Notes: generated by a model from the letters alone, not told the origin. Numbered from the stretch's first letter, positions 26,919 through 36,634 are shown. The stretch is 64,000 nt of DNA from Pseudomonas fluorescens HK44 (GCF_000217955.3 NZ_AFOY02000012.1:40103-104102); one strand, 5' to 3'. Numbers and translations: made by a program.

Positions 26919-27797
26919 ATGCGCCGCTGGGGTACTGAACGTCTCGTTGGTCTGCATGATCCTCAGGTCAACGAGCATCATCTGGAGTCCTCGGGCTTGC
27001 CCGCAGACAGCCGTCTGCGCTTGCTCAGTTTCAACATCCAGGTTGGTATCAGTACCGAGCGTTATCGGCATTACCTGACCCGTAGCTGGCAGCATTTGCT
27101 GCCGCACACCGGGCGAGCGGATAACCTGCAAAAAATCGGCAATCTGCTGGGCGACTACGATCTGGTCGCTTTGCAGGAGGCCGATGGCGGCAGCCTTCGG
27201 TCGGGCTACATCAATCAAGTCGAACACTTGGCCCAGCTCGGCGCCTTCCCCTACTGGTATCAACAACTCAATCGCAACCTGGGACGCCTCGCTCAGCACA
27301 GCAATGGCGTGCTCAGTCGATTGCGCCCATGGGCGATTGAAGATCATCCACTTCCCGGGCCCAAGGGGCGTGGTGCGATTCTTGTGCGGTTCGGCGAGGG
27401 GGCGGATGCGCTGGTGGTCGTCATGATGCACCTCGCGCTGGGCGCGCGCGTGCGGACGATGCAGTTGGCCTACATTCGCGAGCTGATCGGCGACTACAAA
27501 CATCAAGTGCTGATGGGTGACATGAACACCCACGCCAGTGATCTGCTGCAAACCTCTCCTCTGCGAGACCTGGGTCTGCTCGCGCCGCAAGTCGAAGCGA
27601 CCTTCCCCAGTTGGCGCCCGCAACGCTGTCTTGACCATATTCTGCTCAGCCCTACGCTGATCCTCGAACGGGTCGAAGTGCTGGCGCAACCGATTTCCGA
27701 TCACCTGCCCGTCGCGGTAGAGATTCGTCTGCCGGGTTCGCTCACGGTCGATGCATTGCCCGCGTTGAGTCCTGCCCTTCGCGGAACCCCTGAATGA
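26919..27797 (+). CDS. Endonuclease/exonuclease/phosphatase family protein
   Basis: 292 residues, no signal peptide. Contains the EEP fold signatures: LLSFNIQVG (Asn), LVALQEADGG (metal-binding Glu), MGDMNTHASD (the GDxN pair), CLDHILLS and the final ISDHLPVAVE (catalytic His). Substrate unknown; relatives cleave nucleic acids or phosphoinositides. It is between dsbA and a diguanylate cyclase, and overlaps the latter by four bases, so expression is coupled. Confidence 0.88.
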   Translation: MRRWGTERLVGLHDPQVNEHHLESSGLPADSRLRLLSFNIQVGISTERYRHYLTRSWQHLLPHTGRADNLQKIGNLLGDYDLVALQEADGGSLRSGYINQVEHLAQLGAFPYWYQQLNRNLGRLAQHSNGVLSRLRPWAIEDHPLPGPKGRGAILVRFGEGADALVVVMMHLALGARVRTMQLAYIRELIGDYKHQVLMGDMNTHASDLLQTSPLRDLGLLAPQVEATFPSWRPQRCLDHILLSPTLILERVEVLAQPISDHLPVAVEIRLPGSLTVDALPALSPALRGTPE

Positions 27798-29941
27798 GCG
27801 ACGAAGCACAGCGCTGGAAAGAGAAATACTTCAAAAGTATCGAACAACAGGAAAAGCTCGAGCGTCGCTGGGATGCCCGCCTCGACTTGCTGCGTCGCGG
27901 TTTGGTGCGCAGTACGCTGGCGGCTGAGGGCACCGACCGTGCGGTTGACCAGTGCATGAAGGAAATGCGCGAAGTCATCCGCACCAACGATATGGATGCA
28001 GGGTTGGCAGCATTGCTGCCACGCCTGGAAAAAGCGGTGCTCGACTCCGAGCAGCGACGCGAGACCCGGGTCGATCAGATCAACACTGCGTTGACCGCGC
28101 TGGTCATTCAGCTCCAGGCCTTGCCGTTGCCGCGCGAGATCAGCCGCCCGCTCAAGACCTTTGCCAAGAAGCTCGACGGACGGGTCAGCCAGGCACGTGA
28201 AATTCCCCTGTTGCTCGGTGAGCTCAGTGGACTGCAAGGTCAGGCGCTGAGCCAGCTGGAAAACCCTGCCGAGCCAAGCCGCCCAGGTTTGCTGCAGCGC
28301 TTGTTTGGCGGTAGAGACACGGATGCTCAGGTTTCAGACGCCGGTGCGCTACAACACCACGCGCCTGCTTCGAGTTCTGTTGAGCAAGCGTCGGCACCTG
28401 CTGCAGAGGCGACAGCCGAGCTGGCGCATAAATTTCTGGCGCCGTTGCCGATCCGGGTTATTACTCCCGCTGTGCAGGAAGCCCCGGCACCCACCATGCA
28501 AGTGCCGCACGCTGTGATTGTAGAGCCGGAGCCGGTGGCCACTCAGTCGCTGGAAGAAACCAGGCCATCACCTGAGGTGGTGGCTTTTGTTCCTCCAGTG
28601 CTGGCCGTCGAAGCTGAGTGTGCCAAAGCGCTGGTAGCGGAACAGGATCTACCGGATGTGGATACGCCGGAAGAACCGCAGATACCCCCGGCACCCGACC
28701 CGGTGACGGCTGCTGATTCAATGGCGATCAATCCCGACGAGCTGACGTCCGACGTCCCTCGAGCGGGGGATGACGCTTCGCCGTTAATCGATAGCGTTCC
28801 TGCCCCGCCGGTGATAGCAGAAACCTTGATCGCTCCGGACCCGGAGCAACGTGAGCAGGATGTTCTTTACGTGCTGCCCGACTCGCCGGAACCGTCCTAC
28901 AGGTCGGTGGCCAGGCACATCGAGAGCACATTGCTGGGGCTACTGAACGATTTGTCGCTGCCCGAGCGCCACCGACCGCAAGCTGAGGTGATGCGCGACC
29001 GGCTGCAAAATGGCTTGAATTGGTATGAACTGCTGCCGATCCTTGATGATCTGGCGGTATTGATGCTGGCGATCACTGACAGTGGTCAGCATGAGTTCGA
29101 GGTTTACCTCAAGCAACTCAATGAGCGATTGGAATCCTTTCAAAGCAACCTGCAAGCCGCCAGCGAGGGTCATGCCGACAATCGCTCTGCGGCGAGGGAG
29201 ATGGACACGCAGATCCGTGAGCAGGTCGATGGCTTGCAGAGCAGCATGCAGGATGCCGCCGATCTGGAGGGCCTCAAGCATGTGCTGGAGAACCATCTGG
29301 AAGGGTTGCTTGGCACTATGGATCAGCACCAGAAACAACGCGACGAGCGTGAGCAGGAAGTCGCGGCACGCCTGCAAGGTTTGGCCGAGCGAGTCGCGAG
29401 CATGGAGCAGGAGGCTCAGGGTTACCGCGAACACCTGGAAGAGCAACGCCAGAAAGCCTTGGTCGATCCGCTGACCGGTTTACCGAACCGGGCAGCCTGG
29501 AGCGAGCGTCTGGAGCATGAGATTGCCCAGTGGCAGCAACACGGCAACTCGCTGTTGCTGGCGATGCTCGATCTCGATCATTTCAAGCGCATCAATGATA
29601 GCTACGGCCACCTGGCCGGCGACAAAGTGTTGAAGATCATCGCCAGCGTGCTGTGCAAGCGCCTGCGCGGTACGGACTTCATTGCCCGTTTCGGTGGTGA
29701 GGAGTTTGTCTTGCTGGTGCCCAACACCCCTTTGGTGGTCGGCGCCAGGTTGGCAGAAACCCTGCGCGCGGCTATTGAAGCCTGCCCGTTTCATTTCAAA
29801 GGTGAGCGTGTGACGATCACGGTCTCCATGGGAATGACGGCGTTCAAAGCGGGAGAGCATAGTGATCTTGTGCTGAAAAGAGCCGATCAGGCGCTTTACC
29901 GGGCGAAAAATGCCGGCCGAAACCGAGTGGAGCTGGGCTGA
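27794..29941 (+). CDS. Diguanylate cyclase (DgcH-like)
   Basis: 715 residues, cytoplasmic. Makes c-di-GMP from two GTP. N-terminal helical domain (1-180), then a long Pro/Ala/Glu-rich low-complexity linker (about 185-355), a helical coiled-coil stretch (about 370-560), and a GGDEF domain (about 560-715). The active site is GGEEF at about 633, preceded by the product-inhibition RxxD site (RGTD). No membrane segment or classical sensor domain, so its input is unclear. Corresponds to PA5487 (DgcH) of P. aeruginosa. Confidence 0.92.
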   Translation: MSDEAQRWKEKYFKSIEQQEKLERRWDARLDLLRRGLVRSTLAAEGTDRAVDQCMKEMREVIRTNDMDAGLAALLPRLEKAVLDSEQRRETRVDQINTALTALVIQLQALPLPREISRPLKTFAKKLDGRVSQAREIPLLLGELSGLQGQALSQLENPAEPSRPGLLQRLFGGRDTDAQVSDAGALQHHAPASSSVEQASAPAAEATAELAHKFLAPLPIRVITPAVQEAPAPTMQVPHAVIVEPEPVATQSLEETRPSPEVVAFVPPVLAVEAECAKALVAEQDLPDVDTPEEPQIPPAPDPVTAADSMAINPDELTSDVPRAGDDASPLIDSVPAPPVIAETLIAPDPEQREQDVLYVLPDSPEPSYRSVARHIESTLLGLLNDLSLPERHRPQAEVMRDRLQNGLNWYELLPILDDLAVLMLAITDSGQHEFEVYLKQLNERLESFQSNLQAASEGHADNRSAAREMDTQIREQVDGLQSSMQDAADLEGLKHVLENHLEGLLGTMDQHQKQRDEREQEVAARLQGLAERVASMEQEAQGYREHLEEQRQKALVDPLTGLPNRAAWSERLEHEIAQWQQHGNSLLLAMLDLDHFKRINDSYGHLAGDKVLKIIASVLCKRLRGTDFIARFGGEEFVLLVPNTPLVVGARLAETLRAAIEACPFHFKGERVTITVSMGMTAFKAGEHSDLVLKRADQALYRAKNAGRNRVELG

Positions 29942-30040
29942 CGATAAGTGATCCATCGGGTTAAATGCCAGGCTTTGCCGGCCCAGAAGAAGGCAGTACG
30001 TTACACTGTTGCATTACTATCTCAGCGTATTGCCCAGATC

Positions 30041-30820
30041 ATGAAATCGATTCCTCTGCTTTTGGTACTTCTGGTCCTGGCGGGTTGCGCCAGCGGTCCT
30101 CGAATCGACACCCGCCATCCTTCGGCGAATTACGACGGTCGCGTGCAGTTTATCGTGGTGCATTACACCACTGCCTCGCAGGAGCGTTCGTTGGCGCTGT
30201 TGACTCATGGCGAGGTCAGCAGCCATTACCTGGTTGGCGATGACAAGAACGCGACTATTTTCAAGCTGGTGGATGAAAGCCATCGGGCCTGGCATGCCGG
30301 GGAAAGCGAGTGGCAGGGCCGGACCTGGCTGAACTCAAGCTCGATTGGCATCGAAATCGTCAATCCGGGTTTTCGCGATACACCTGCCGGGCGCGTCTGG
30401 TATCCCTACAGCGAGGCGCAGGTTCAGTCTTTGATCTTCCTGATCAAGGACATCAGCAAGCGCAACAACATCAGCCCGCGAAACATCATTGGCCATAGCG
30501 ACATCGCGCCGCTGCGCAAGCTTGACCCGGGGCCGTTGTTCCCGTGGAAGCGTCTGGCCGACGAAGGGCTGGTGGTCTGGCCCGATGCCCAGGCCGTAGC
30601 GCGTCAGCAAGCATTATTCGAAGCACAACTGCCGAGCATCACCTGGTTTCAGGAAGAGCTCGCGCGTTTGGGCTATGCAACGCCGCAGACCGGTGAGCTG
30701 GATGTGACTACCCGGCATGTGCTGGCCGCTTTCCAGATGCACTATCGACCTTCACGGTTTGACGGTACGCCAGACGCGCAAAGCGCTGCGATTCTGCAAG
30801 TGCTCAACGAGACAAAATAA
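30041..30820 (+). CDS. ampDh2: AmpD-type N-acetylmuramyl-L-alanine amidase lipoprotein
   Basis: 259 residues. Lipobox LAGC after a short signal peptide. Amidase_2 domain with zinc ligands expected in FIVVHYTT and NIIGHSDIAPLRK(L)DPG, and the SIGIEIVN strand. A C-terminal peptidoglycan-binding helical domain (about 205-259, ending AAFQMHYRPSRFDG). Cleaves the amide between MurNAc and the stem peptide in the periplasm, which feeds cell-wall recycling and AmpC control. Start 30041 is where the lipoprotein signal begins. Matches PA5485. Confidence 0.92.
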   Translation: MKSIPLLLVLLVLAGCASGPRIDTRHPSANYDGRVQFIVVHYTTASQERSLALLTHGEVSSHYLVGDDKNATIFKLVDESHRAWHAGESEWQGRTWLNSSSIGIEIVNPGFRDTPAGRVWYPYSEAQVQSLIFLIKDISKRNNISPRNIIGHSDIAPLRKLDPGPLFPWKRLADEGLVVWPDAQAVARQQALFEAQLPSITWFQEELARLGYATPQTGELDVTTRHVLAAFQMHYRPSRFDGTPDAQSAAILQVLNETK

Positions 30821-30893
30821 TGACGCCCGCCCGACGGTCAGGGCTATTTTCAAATCAGTAGCTATAACTCATTGGTAATCCTTCGGATATTCA

Positions 30894-32510
30894 ATGATGG
30901 CAGCCGCTGGCGAGACCCTGCGCAGTTGGTTCTATCGCCCTTGGTCTTTGGCGATGCTAGCGGCTGCGCTGAGTGCGGCTTTGCTCTTGGCCGGTAGCCT
31001 GGGCGTGGCGTTGCGGCAGGTCCAGCAACGCGAAAGCGAACAGATGAACGCTCAGGGCGAACGCTTTCTGGAGCGTCTGGAGCAACTGTTCGGTCAACTG
31101 CGCGAAGGCCTGGATGACCTGGAAGCGCAGCCGTTGCGTAGCTGCGACACGGACATGATCGCGACCTTGCAGCAGGTCAGTTTCAATTACCGCTTCGTGT
31201 ATGAGGCGGCCTATATCGACGCCACGCAATTGTGCTCGAGTCGACCGCGGCAGGATGGGCTTTCGGCAATCCGACCACCGGACATCAAAGGGCCGACCTA
31301 CAGTTATTGGCTCAACACCTCGACCGAGCCCGATGAAGACCGTGCAGCGCTGATGTTGGGACGCGGTAATTTTCGCGTTGCTACCTCCCGAGGGCATTTG
31401 ACCGACATGGTTGATCTGACACCCGGCAGCAGCCTGTTGGTAGTGGTCGATCATGGCACTCGGGCGATCCCGGTTCTCGGCACGCCACAAGCCTGGCCAC
31501 TCAGCGATCCTTGGTCGTCCTTCAGCAGTGAACCGTTGCAGGTGACGAAAACCCGGCTGATCTATCGCATGCCGACCAACAATCCCGAGTATCAGTTGGT
31601 GTTGATCAGCCCACGAACCGCACCACACCTGCCCACGCTGTGGTGGTGGCTGGTGCCGGCAAGCCTGGTGCTGGGCTTGAGCATTGGCGGTTTGGTGTTT
31701 CTGCTGGCTCGCCAGCGGCAATCGTTGGGTGGTGAGTTGCAGGGAGCCCTCAAGCGTGGCGAGTTACAGGTCCTGTATCAGCCGATCTTCGATCTCAAGA
31801 GCCGTCACTGTGTCGGTGCCGAAGCCTTATTGCGCTGGCGTCGGCCGGACGGCACGCTGACCAGTCCGGACCTGTTCATTCCCATGGCGGAAGACTCCGG
31901 GCAGATCCGTCAGATCACTGACTTTGTGTTGCAGCGATTGCTTGAACAGCTCGGTAAGTTACTTCGCGCCAACCCGCAGTTGTATATTTCGGTCAACCTG
32001 GCCGCTTGCGACGTTATGGTGCCGCGGGTCGGCCAGGTCATGGCACGCTTGCTGGCCACGCACCGGGTCGCTGCGCGGCAGATCGCGTTTGAGGTGACCG
32101 AGCGCGGGTTGATCGATGTGGTGGTCGCGCGGGAGAACCTGCAAGCCTTGCGCGATGCCGGGCATCAAGTGTTGATCGACGACTTTGGCACCGGTTATTG
32201 CAGCCTGGCTTACCTGCAAACCCTGCCGGTGGACTACCTGAAAATCGACAAGGCCTTCATTGATGCGCTGGGCCACGACGCCGCCAGCAGCGGCGTGGCG
32301 CCTCATATCATTCGCATGGCGCATGCCTTGCAGCTCAAGGTGATTGCCGAAGGTATCGAACATGAAGCCCAGGCCGCGTTGCTGAGGAGCGAAGGGGTAA
32401 ATTACGGCCAAGGCTGGTTGTTCGCCCATGCCTTGACCGCGAGGCAGTTCATTGAACTGATCACCCGAGGTCGTCGGTTGGCGGCACGGCGGCTGGATGA
32501 CGAAGCGTGA
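30894..32510 (+). CDS. c-di-GMP phosphodiesterase with CSS-motif sensor domain
   Basis: 538 residues. Two membrane helices (about 20-40 and 248-270) enclose a periplasmic domain containing Cys-Ser-Ser (CSSRPRQDG, about 111), the CSS motif of redox-sensitive phosphodiesterases controlled by DsbA/DsbB in enterobacteria. C-terminal EAL domain with EALLRWRR (Glu about 310), DDFGTGYCSLAYL and VDYLKIDKAFID: all catalytic and metal residues intact, so it should degrade c-di-GMP. dsbA lies only 4 kb upstream. Start may be 30894 or 30897. Confidence 0.92.
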   Translation: MMAAAGETLRSWFYRPWSLAMLAAALSAALLLAGSLGVALRQVQQRESEQMNAQGERFLERLEQLFGQLREGLDDLEAQPLRSCDTDMIATLQQVSFNYRFVYEAAYIDATQLCSSRPRQDGLSAIRPPDIKGPTYSYWLNTSTEPDEDRAALMLGRGNFRVATSRGHLTDMVDLTPGSSLLVVVDHGTRAIPVLGTPQAWPLSDPWSSFSSEPLQVTKTRLIYRMPTNNPEYQLVLISPRTAPHLPTLWWWLVPASLVLGLSIGGLVFLLARQRQSLGGELQGALKRGELQVLYQPIFDLKSRHCVGAEALLRWRRPDGTLTSPDLFIPMAEDSGQIRQITDFVLQRLLEQLGKLLRANPQLYISVNLAACDVMVPRVGQVMARLLATHRVAARQIAFEVTERGLIDVVVARENLQALRDAGHQVLIDDFGTGYCSLAYLQTLPVDYLKIDKAFIDALGHDAASSGVAPHIIRMAHALQLKVIAEGIEHEAQAALLRSEGVNYGQGWLFAHALTARQFIELITRGRRLAARRLDDEA

Positions 32511-32517
32511 TCGCCCG

Positions 32518-34308
32518 TTAGAGTGGCAGTGCCATGTAGAACTGGGTGCCTTGCCCCGGTCTGGAATACACGCCCATGCGGCCGCCATGCAGTTGCACGA
32601 TCTCCTTGCACAGTGCCAGGCCGAGCCCGGCACCGCCCTTCTTGCGCCCAACCTGAACGAAGGGTTCGAAAATCCGCCCCTGCTGGCCGTAAGCGATGCC
32701 TTCGCCATTGTCCTCAACGCTGACGATCACCCGTTCGCCGTGCCGGCGAGCCTGCAAGCGTATCTGCCCATTGTGGCTGGTATGGCGCAGCGCATTGTCG
32801 ATCAGGTTGTCCAGCACCCGGTCGAGTTGCGCCTGATCGGCCTGCAGTCGCGGGAGTGGTGTGTGCACTTCCACCAGCAACTCGATGCTTTGCTCATTAG
32901 CCCGCTCGGCGAAACGCCCCTGTGCCTGCTCCAGCAGGTCATCGATGTTGCACGGCGCCAGGGTGAGTTTTTGTAGACCATTCTGATAGCGCGAGAAATT
33001 CAGCAGGTCGTTGATCAACTGCATCAAACGCTGCATTTCCTCATTCACCGTGTTCAACAGGTCGGCTTCGCGAGAGTCCTCGGCAAAGTGCGTGCGCTCG
33101 CGGAACAGGCCGAAGGCCATGTGCATGCCGGTGACCGGCGTACGCAGCTCATGGGAGGCACGCAGTACGAACTCACTGCGTACCCGTTCAAAGGCCCGTT
33201 GCTCGGTGACATCGTGCAGCACCATGACGGCGCCGAGGATATGCCCCTGGGGATGAATGACCGGTGTCAGGCTGTAGGTCAACAGCCGCGACTCGCCATC
33301 GACTTCGATGCTCAGGTCTTCAGGCGCACGCTCCAGTGTTCCGCCGCGCAGTACCGTTTGTAGTTGCTCATCGAGCTCCGGCCGTTGGAGCGCGGTGCCC
33401 AGGCCTTGGCCGAGGCGGCCTTCGTCCCAGCCCAACTGACGCTGTGCGACCGGGTTAAGGTGCTCCAGTTGGCCCTGACGATCAATCATCAGCAAACCGT
33501 CATCGATGCTGTCGAGCACGGCTTGCAAGCGTTGCTGACCCGCGAGCAGTTCATCGACATTGGTTGCCTGATGCTCACGCAAGGCTTCGGCCATGATCCC
33601 GAAGCGCCGGGTGAGCTGGGTCAGCTCCACCGCCGGGGAAATCGGCAGGGTGACATCGAAGTTACCCTGGCCGATGTTATCCGCGGCCTTGGCCAGTGCC
33701 TCGATCGGCTCACCAATGCGCCGGGCGATGCCGTGAGCGGTGATGAAGCCGATAGCCAGTACTGCCAACCCGACCAATCCAAGCAAACCGGCAATCAGCA
33801 GCGCATGTTCGTGGGCATTGCGCTGAGTGTCGTTGATGTTGTCCAGTGCCTGTTTGTGTTCGGCGATCAGGCCGTTGCGCAGCACGTTGAACTTTTCGGT
33901 GAGGTCCCGATTGCCAGCGAGCTTGCCGGAAGGTTCCTGCGTGAGGCTGAAGGCTTTGAGAAAGGACAGGTAGTCCGTGCGGGCCTGCTTGAAACCGTGA
34001 TGTTCGCCATTGAAACTGTTTTCGTGCTCGATGCCTTGATCCAGCAGCTCGAAGTAGCGCCGTTCAGAGGTTTCCAGTGCCTCAAGGTCGGGCTTTATGC
34101 TGAGCATGTTGATCAACTGATCGTCCAGGGTCTGGCGCAGCTTGAGCTCCAGGTCCAGGGTGATGAAGTTGTCGCGGATCAGCGCTTCCTGGCTACTGGC
34201 TATCTGCATCACGCTGACCAGCCCGAGTCCCAGGCCGAGCAGCGCCACGGTGATCAGTGCCGAGATACTCAGAAACAGCCGTGTGCGCAACTTCATCGCG
34301 AGCTTCAT
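32518..34308 (-). CDS. kinB: Sensor histidine kinase KinB
   Basis: 596 residues. Two membrane helices (about 11-33 and 165-190) enclose a helical periplasmic sensor domain; then HAMP, PAS (LDSIDDGLLMIDRQG), the H-box SHELRTPVTGMH and an ATPase domain with DNLIDNALRHT and GAGLGLALC. Partner of AlgB. In P. aeruginosa, KinB acts mainly as a phosphatase for AlgB, and its loss activates alginate production through AlgU. An alternative start lies 12 bases downstream. 10 bp after algB. Confidence 0.94.
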   Translation of the reverse strand: MKLAMKLRTRLFLSISALITVALLGLGLGLVSVMQIASSQEALIRDNFITLDLELKLRQTLDDQLINMLSIKPDLEALETSERRYFELLDQGIEHENSFNGEHHGFKQARTDYLSFLKAFSLTQEPSGKLAGNRDLTEKFNVLRNGLIAEHKQALDNINDTQRNAHEHALLIAGLLGLVGLAVLAIGFITAHGIARRIGEPIEALAKAADNIGQGNFDVTLPISPAVELTQLTRRFGIMAEALREHQATNVDELLAGQQRLQAVLDSIDDGLLMIDRQGQLEHLNPVAQRQLGWDEGRLGQGLGTALQRPELDEQLQTVLRGGTLERAPEDLSIEVDGESRLLTYSLTPVIHPQGHILGAVMVLHDVTEQRAFERVRSEFVLRASHELRTPVTGMHMAFGLFRERTHFAEDSREADLLNTVNEEMQRLMQLINDLLNFSRYQNGLQKLTLAPCNIDDLLEQAQGRFAERANEQSIELLVEVHTPLPRLQADQAQLDRVLDNLIDNALRHTSHNGQIRLQARRHGERVIVSVEDNGEGIAYGQQGRIFEPFVQVGRKKGGAGLGLALCKEIVQLHGGRMGVYSRPGQGTQFYMALPL

Positions 34309-34318
34309 AAGGTGCTGC

Positions 34319-35665
34319 TCACAGGTTGTACTGTTTGCGTTTGCGGTACAGCGTCGAGGCGTCGATACCCAGGGTCTTGGCCGCTTGATCAAGGGTGTCG
34401 GCGCTGGCGAGTACCGCGCCGATGTGGGCTTTCTCCAATTCATCCAGGCTTAGCGCCGCACCGATTCTGGGGGTGTTGGTGGTGGTTTGCTCGGCCATGC
34501 CCAAATGGCTGATCTCGACTCGCTCCTGTGGGCAAATGATGCTTGCTCGCTCGACCACATTACGCAGCTCGCGAATGTTGCCTGGCCAGCGATAGCCGAG
34601 CAGCGCCTCGCGTGCTTCGTCGCTGAAGACACGAGCCGGTCGCGCGTATTCCTTGACGAAACGTGCCAGGAAGCGGTCGGCCAGGGCCAGGATGTCTTCG
34701 GCGCGTTCGCGCAGTGGCGGCAGGTGCAAGGTGATGACGTTCAGCCGGTAGAGCAGGTCTTCGCGGAAACGACCGTCGCGAACCATGTCTTCAAGATTGA
34801 GGTTGGTGGCGGCGAGGATTCGCACATCGGCGCGACGGGTCACCGGGTCACCGACCCTTTCGTATTCCTTGTCCTGAATGAAGCGCAGCAGTTTGGGCTG
34901 CAAGGTCAGCGGGAAGTCGCCGATCTCATCAAGAAACAATGTGCCTGCGTCGGCCTGATTGACGCGGCCCAGGGTACTTTCGCTAGCACCGGTAAACGCC
35001 CCGCGGCTGTGGCCAAAGAGTTCGCTTTCCATCAGCTCGGTTGTCAAGGATGGGCAGTTGATGGTGATGAAGGATTTTTTCGCGCGTTTGCTCCAGCCGT
35101 GAATGGTCCGGGCCAGTTCGCCTTTACCGGTACCGGATTCGCCGAGTATCAGAACGTTGGCGTCGGTGCTGGCGACCTGGCGGGCGGTTTCCAGTACGAC
35201 TTTCATCGCCGGACTGTGGGAATCCAGACCTTCGTTGGGCTTGCGGACTTCACCTTCGAGGGCTTCAAGGCGTGCCGAGAGCTGGCGTACTTCCAGTTGT
35301 TTGGCGGTGGCCAGGCGCAATTGGTCGGGGCTGCAAGGTTTGACCAGGTAGTCGGCGGCGCCGGCCTGGATCGCATCGACGGCGGTGTCCACGGCAGAGT
35401 GTGCGGTGACGATCACTACGCGCATCCAGGGCGCCTGCACACGCATTTGCGCCAAGACGTCGAGACCGTTGTCTTCGCCCAGACGCAGGTCAAGGAAGCA
35501 CAGATCGAAGACTTGTCGTTGCAACAAGGCGTCGGCCTGGGCTGCGCTGTTGGCGGTGGCAACGGTATAGCCTTCGTCTTCCAGGCAGTAGCGAAAGGTG
35601 CGCAGGATGGCGGATTCATCATCTACCAGCAAAATGCGGCCTTGATGCTCGTTGGCTGATTCCAT
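34319..35665 (-). CDS. algB: NtrC-family response regulator AlgB
   Basis: 448 residues. Receiver domain with phospho-acceptor D59 (FLDLRLG) and K109; AAA+ domain with Walker A GESGTGKG (175-182) and the sigma-54 contact loop GAFTGA (222-227); a C-terminal Fis-type helix-turn-helix ending in STLYRKRKQYNL. Cognate regulator of KinB. Known to act in alginate, virulence and light/quorum-dependent control in P. aeruginosa, at algD apparently without RpoN, although GAFTGA is intact here. First gene of algB-kinB. Confidence 0.96.
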   Translation of the reverse strand: MESANEHQGRILLVDDESAILRTFRYCLEDEGYTVATANSAAQADALLQRQVFDLCFLDLRLGEDNGLDVLAQMRVQAPWMRVVIVTAHSAVDTAVDAIQAGAADYLVKPCSPDQLRLATAKQLEVRQLSARLEALEGEVRKPNEGLDSHSPAMKVVLETARQVASTDANVLILGESGTGKGELARTIHGWSKRAKKSFITINCPSLTTELMESELFGHSRGAFTGASESTLGRVNQADAGTLFLDEIGDFPLTLQPKLLRFIQDKEYERVGDPVTRRADVRILAATNLNLEDMVRDGRFREDLLYRLNVITLHLPPLRERAEDILALADRFLARFVKEYARPARVFSDEAREALLGYRWPGNIRELRNVVERASIICPQERVEISHLGMAEQTTTNTPRIGAALSLDELEKAHIGAVLASADTLDQAAKTLGIDASTLYRKRKQYNL

Positions 35666-35903
35666 TTTTCCTACGCTCCTTAAATGAATGCTCTTAATTT
35701 AGTCTCGGAAAAATCGGGCAAGTTGCATGGTTGATTCTGGGCGCTTCTAGTCAGAATGGGCTAGCTGTCTGTTCGAAATGCTAATAACTGTATGATTTTA
35801 ATCACATTTATTTTAACGGCGCCGGGCATGGCGTTTTCCCGCCTCTTTTTCTGACATCCGTACCCCTTCATACATTCCAAAAAATTTCGATTTCCTGCAA
35901 ATC

Positions 35904-35954
35904 GATCGTGCATCCTGCACGATCCTCTGCAGGCCATCGTGCAGGATGCGTCCG
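35904..35954. promoter_or_regulatory. Paired enhancer palindromes (bEBP binding sites)
   Basis: A perfect 9-bp inverted repeat GATCGTGCA-TCC-TGCACGATC (35904-35924) is followed 30 bp on by a second, imperfect copy (ATCGTGCA-GGA-TGCGTCC, about 35936-35952). They sit roughly 100-130 bp upstream of the predicted sigma-54 start. Two such sites three helical turns apart is the usual layout for an NtrC-type activator. Which activator binds is not known; AlgB is encoded next door. Confidence 0.6.
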
Positions 35955-36015
35955 AGTGCTTTTTGTTAATAAAAATATCTATTTGATTTTATTGAGTTTA
36001 TTTCAGTGCGGAAGC

Positions 36016-36031
36016 TGGCATGCAGGCTGCA
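36016..36031 (+). promoter_or_regulatory. Sigma-54 (-24/-12) promoter
   Basis: TGGCATG-CAGG-CTGCA matches TGGCACG-N4-TTGCA, with the invariant GG (36017-18) and GC (36029-30) exactly 10 bases apart. The predicted start is near 36042, about 67 bp before the ATG at 36109. Confidence 0.65.
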
Positions 36032-36108
36032 ACGGTCTGGTTAAGCCGGGGGCATTCAAGAAGGCGCGCCCCCTGACCAATAACCACCAGTGTGGGAGGA
36101 GTTTCAGG

Positions 36109-36396
36109 ATGAATCGCCAACGTGCCGCCCAATTGCGTATCTCGCCACTGTCTATCCAGCAAGGAATGTTTGCCGTGTTTGCCTTGTTGATCACCTTGAT
36201 CGGCGGCCAGCAGTTCTTGCGCTGGGAACAAAGCCAGCAGCCAGAGGCAGCGATTGCGCCGACTTATCACTTGACCCAAACCCATTTCAGCGCAGTGGGC
36301 AGTCGGCCTGCTGATGCAGCCTCAATGAGAATGATGAGTGTGGACCCGGCCGAACCTGGTGCCGTGACGCTGCGTCAGGACCGTTGGGTGTTCTAG
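36109..36396 (+). CDS. Small single-pass membrane protein of unknown function
   Basis: 95 residues: basic start [10 protein letters not shown], one membrane helix (about 19-38, [18 protein letters not shown]), then an extracytoplasmic tail with [24 protein letters not shown] lies 8 bases before the ATG and fixes the start. I recognise no family. It is preceded by a probable sigma-54 promoter with two upstream palindromes, unusual for so small a gene, and followed 73 bp later by a DUF1328 gene. A stress or envelope role is inferred only from neighbours. Confidence 0.8.
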   Translation: MNRQRAAQLRISPLSIQQGMFAVFALLITLIGGQQFLRWEQSQQPEAAIAPTYHLTQTHFSAVGSRPADAASMRMMSVDPAEPGAVTLRQDRWVF

Positions 36397-36469
36397 GTCA
36401 CTGGCTTGGCGCGATGTTCATGTGCCGGGAATAGCTGCACCTCTAAATAGAAGCGTAAGGAGAATCACC

Positions 36470-36634
36470 ATGTTGAGCTGGGCAATTACATTTTTGATTA
36501 TTGCCATTGTCGCTGCCGTACTGGGCTTCGGTGGTATCGCGGGCACCGCCACGGGTATCGCCAAGATTCTCTTTGTCGTGTTCCTGGTGATGTTTGTTGC
36601 TTCGTTCATCTTTGGCCGTCGTGGTCGAGGCTGA
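36470..36634 (+). CDS. DUF1328 (UPF0391) small membrane protein
   Basis: 54 residues with two membrane helices: [20 protein letters not shown] and [18 protein letters not shown], ending FGRRGRG. This is the standard DUF1328/UPF0391 sequence, often stress induced. AAGGAG lies 7 bases before the ATG. Function unknown. A long structured non-coding region follows. Confidence 0.93.
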   Translation: MLSWAITFLIIAIVAAVLGFGGIAGTATGIAKILFVVFLVMFVASFIFGRRGRG

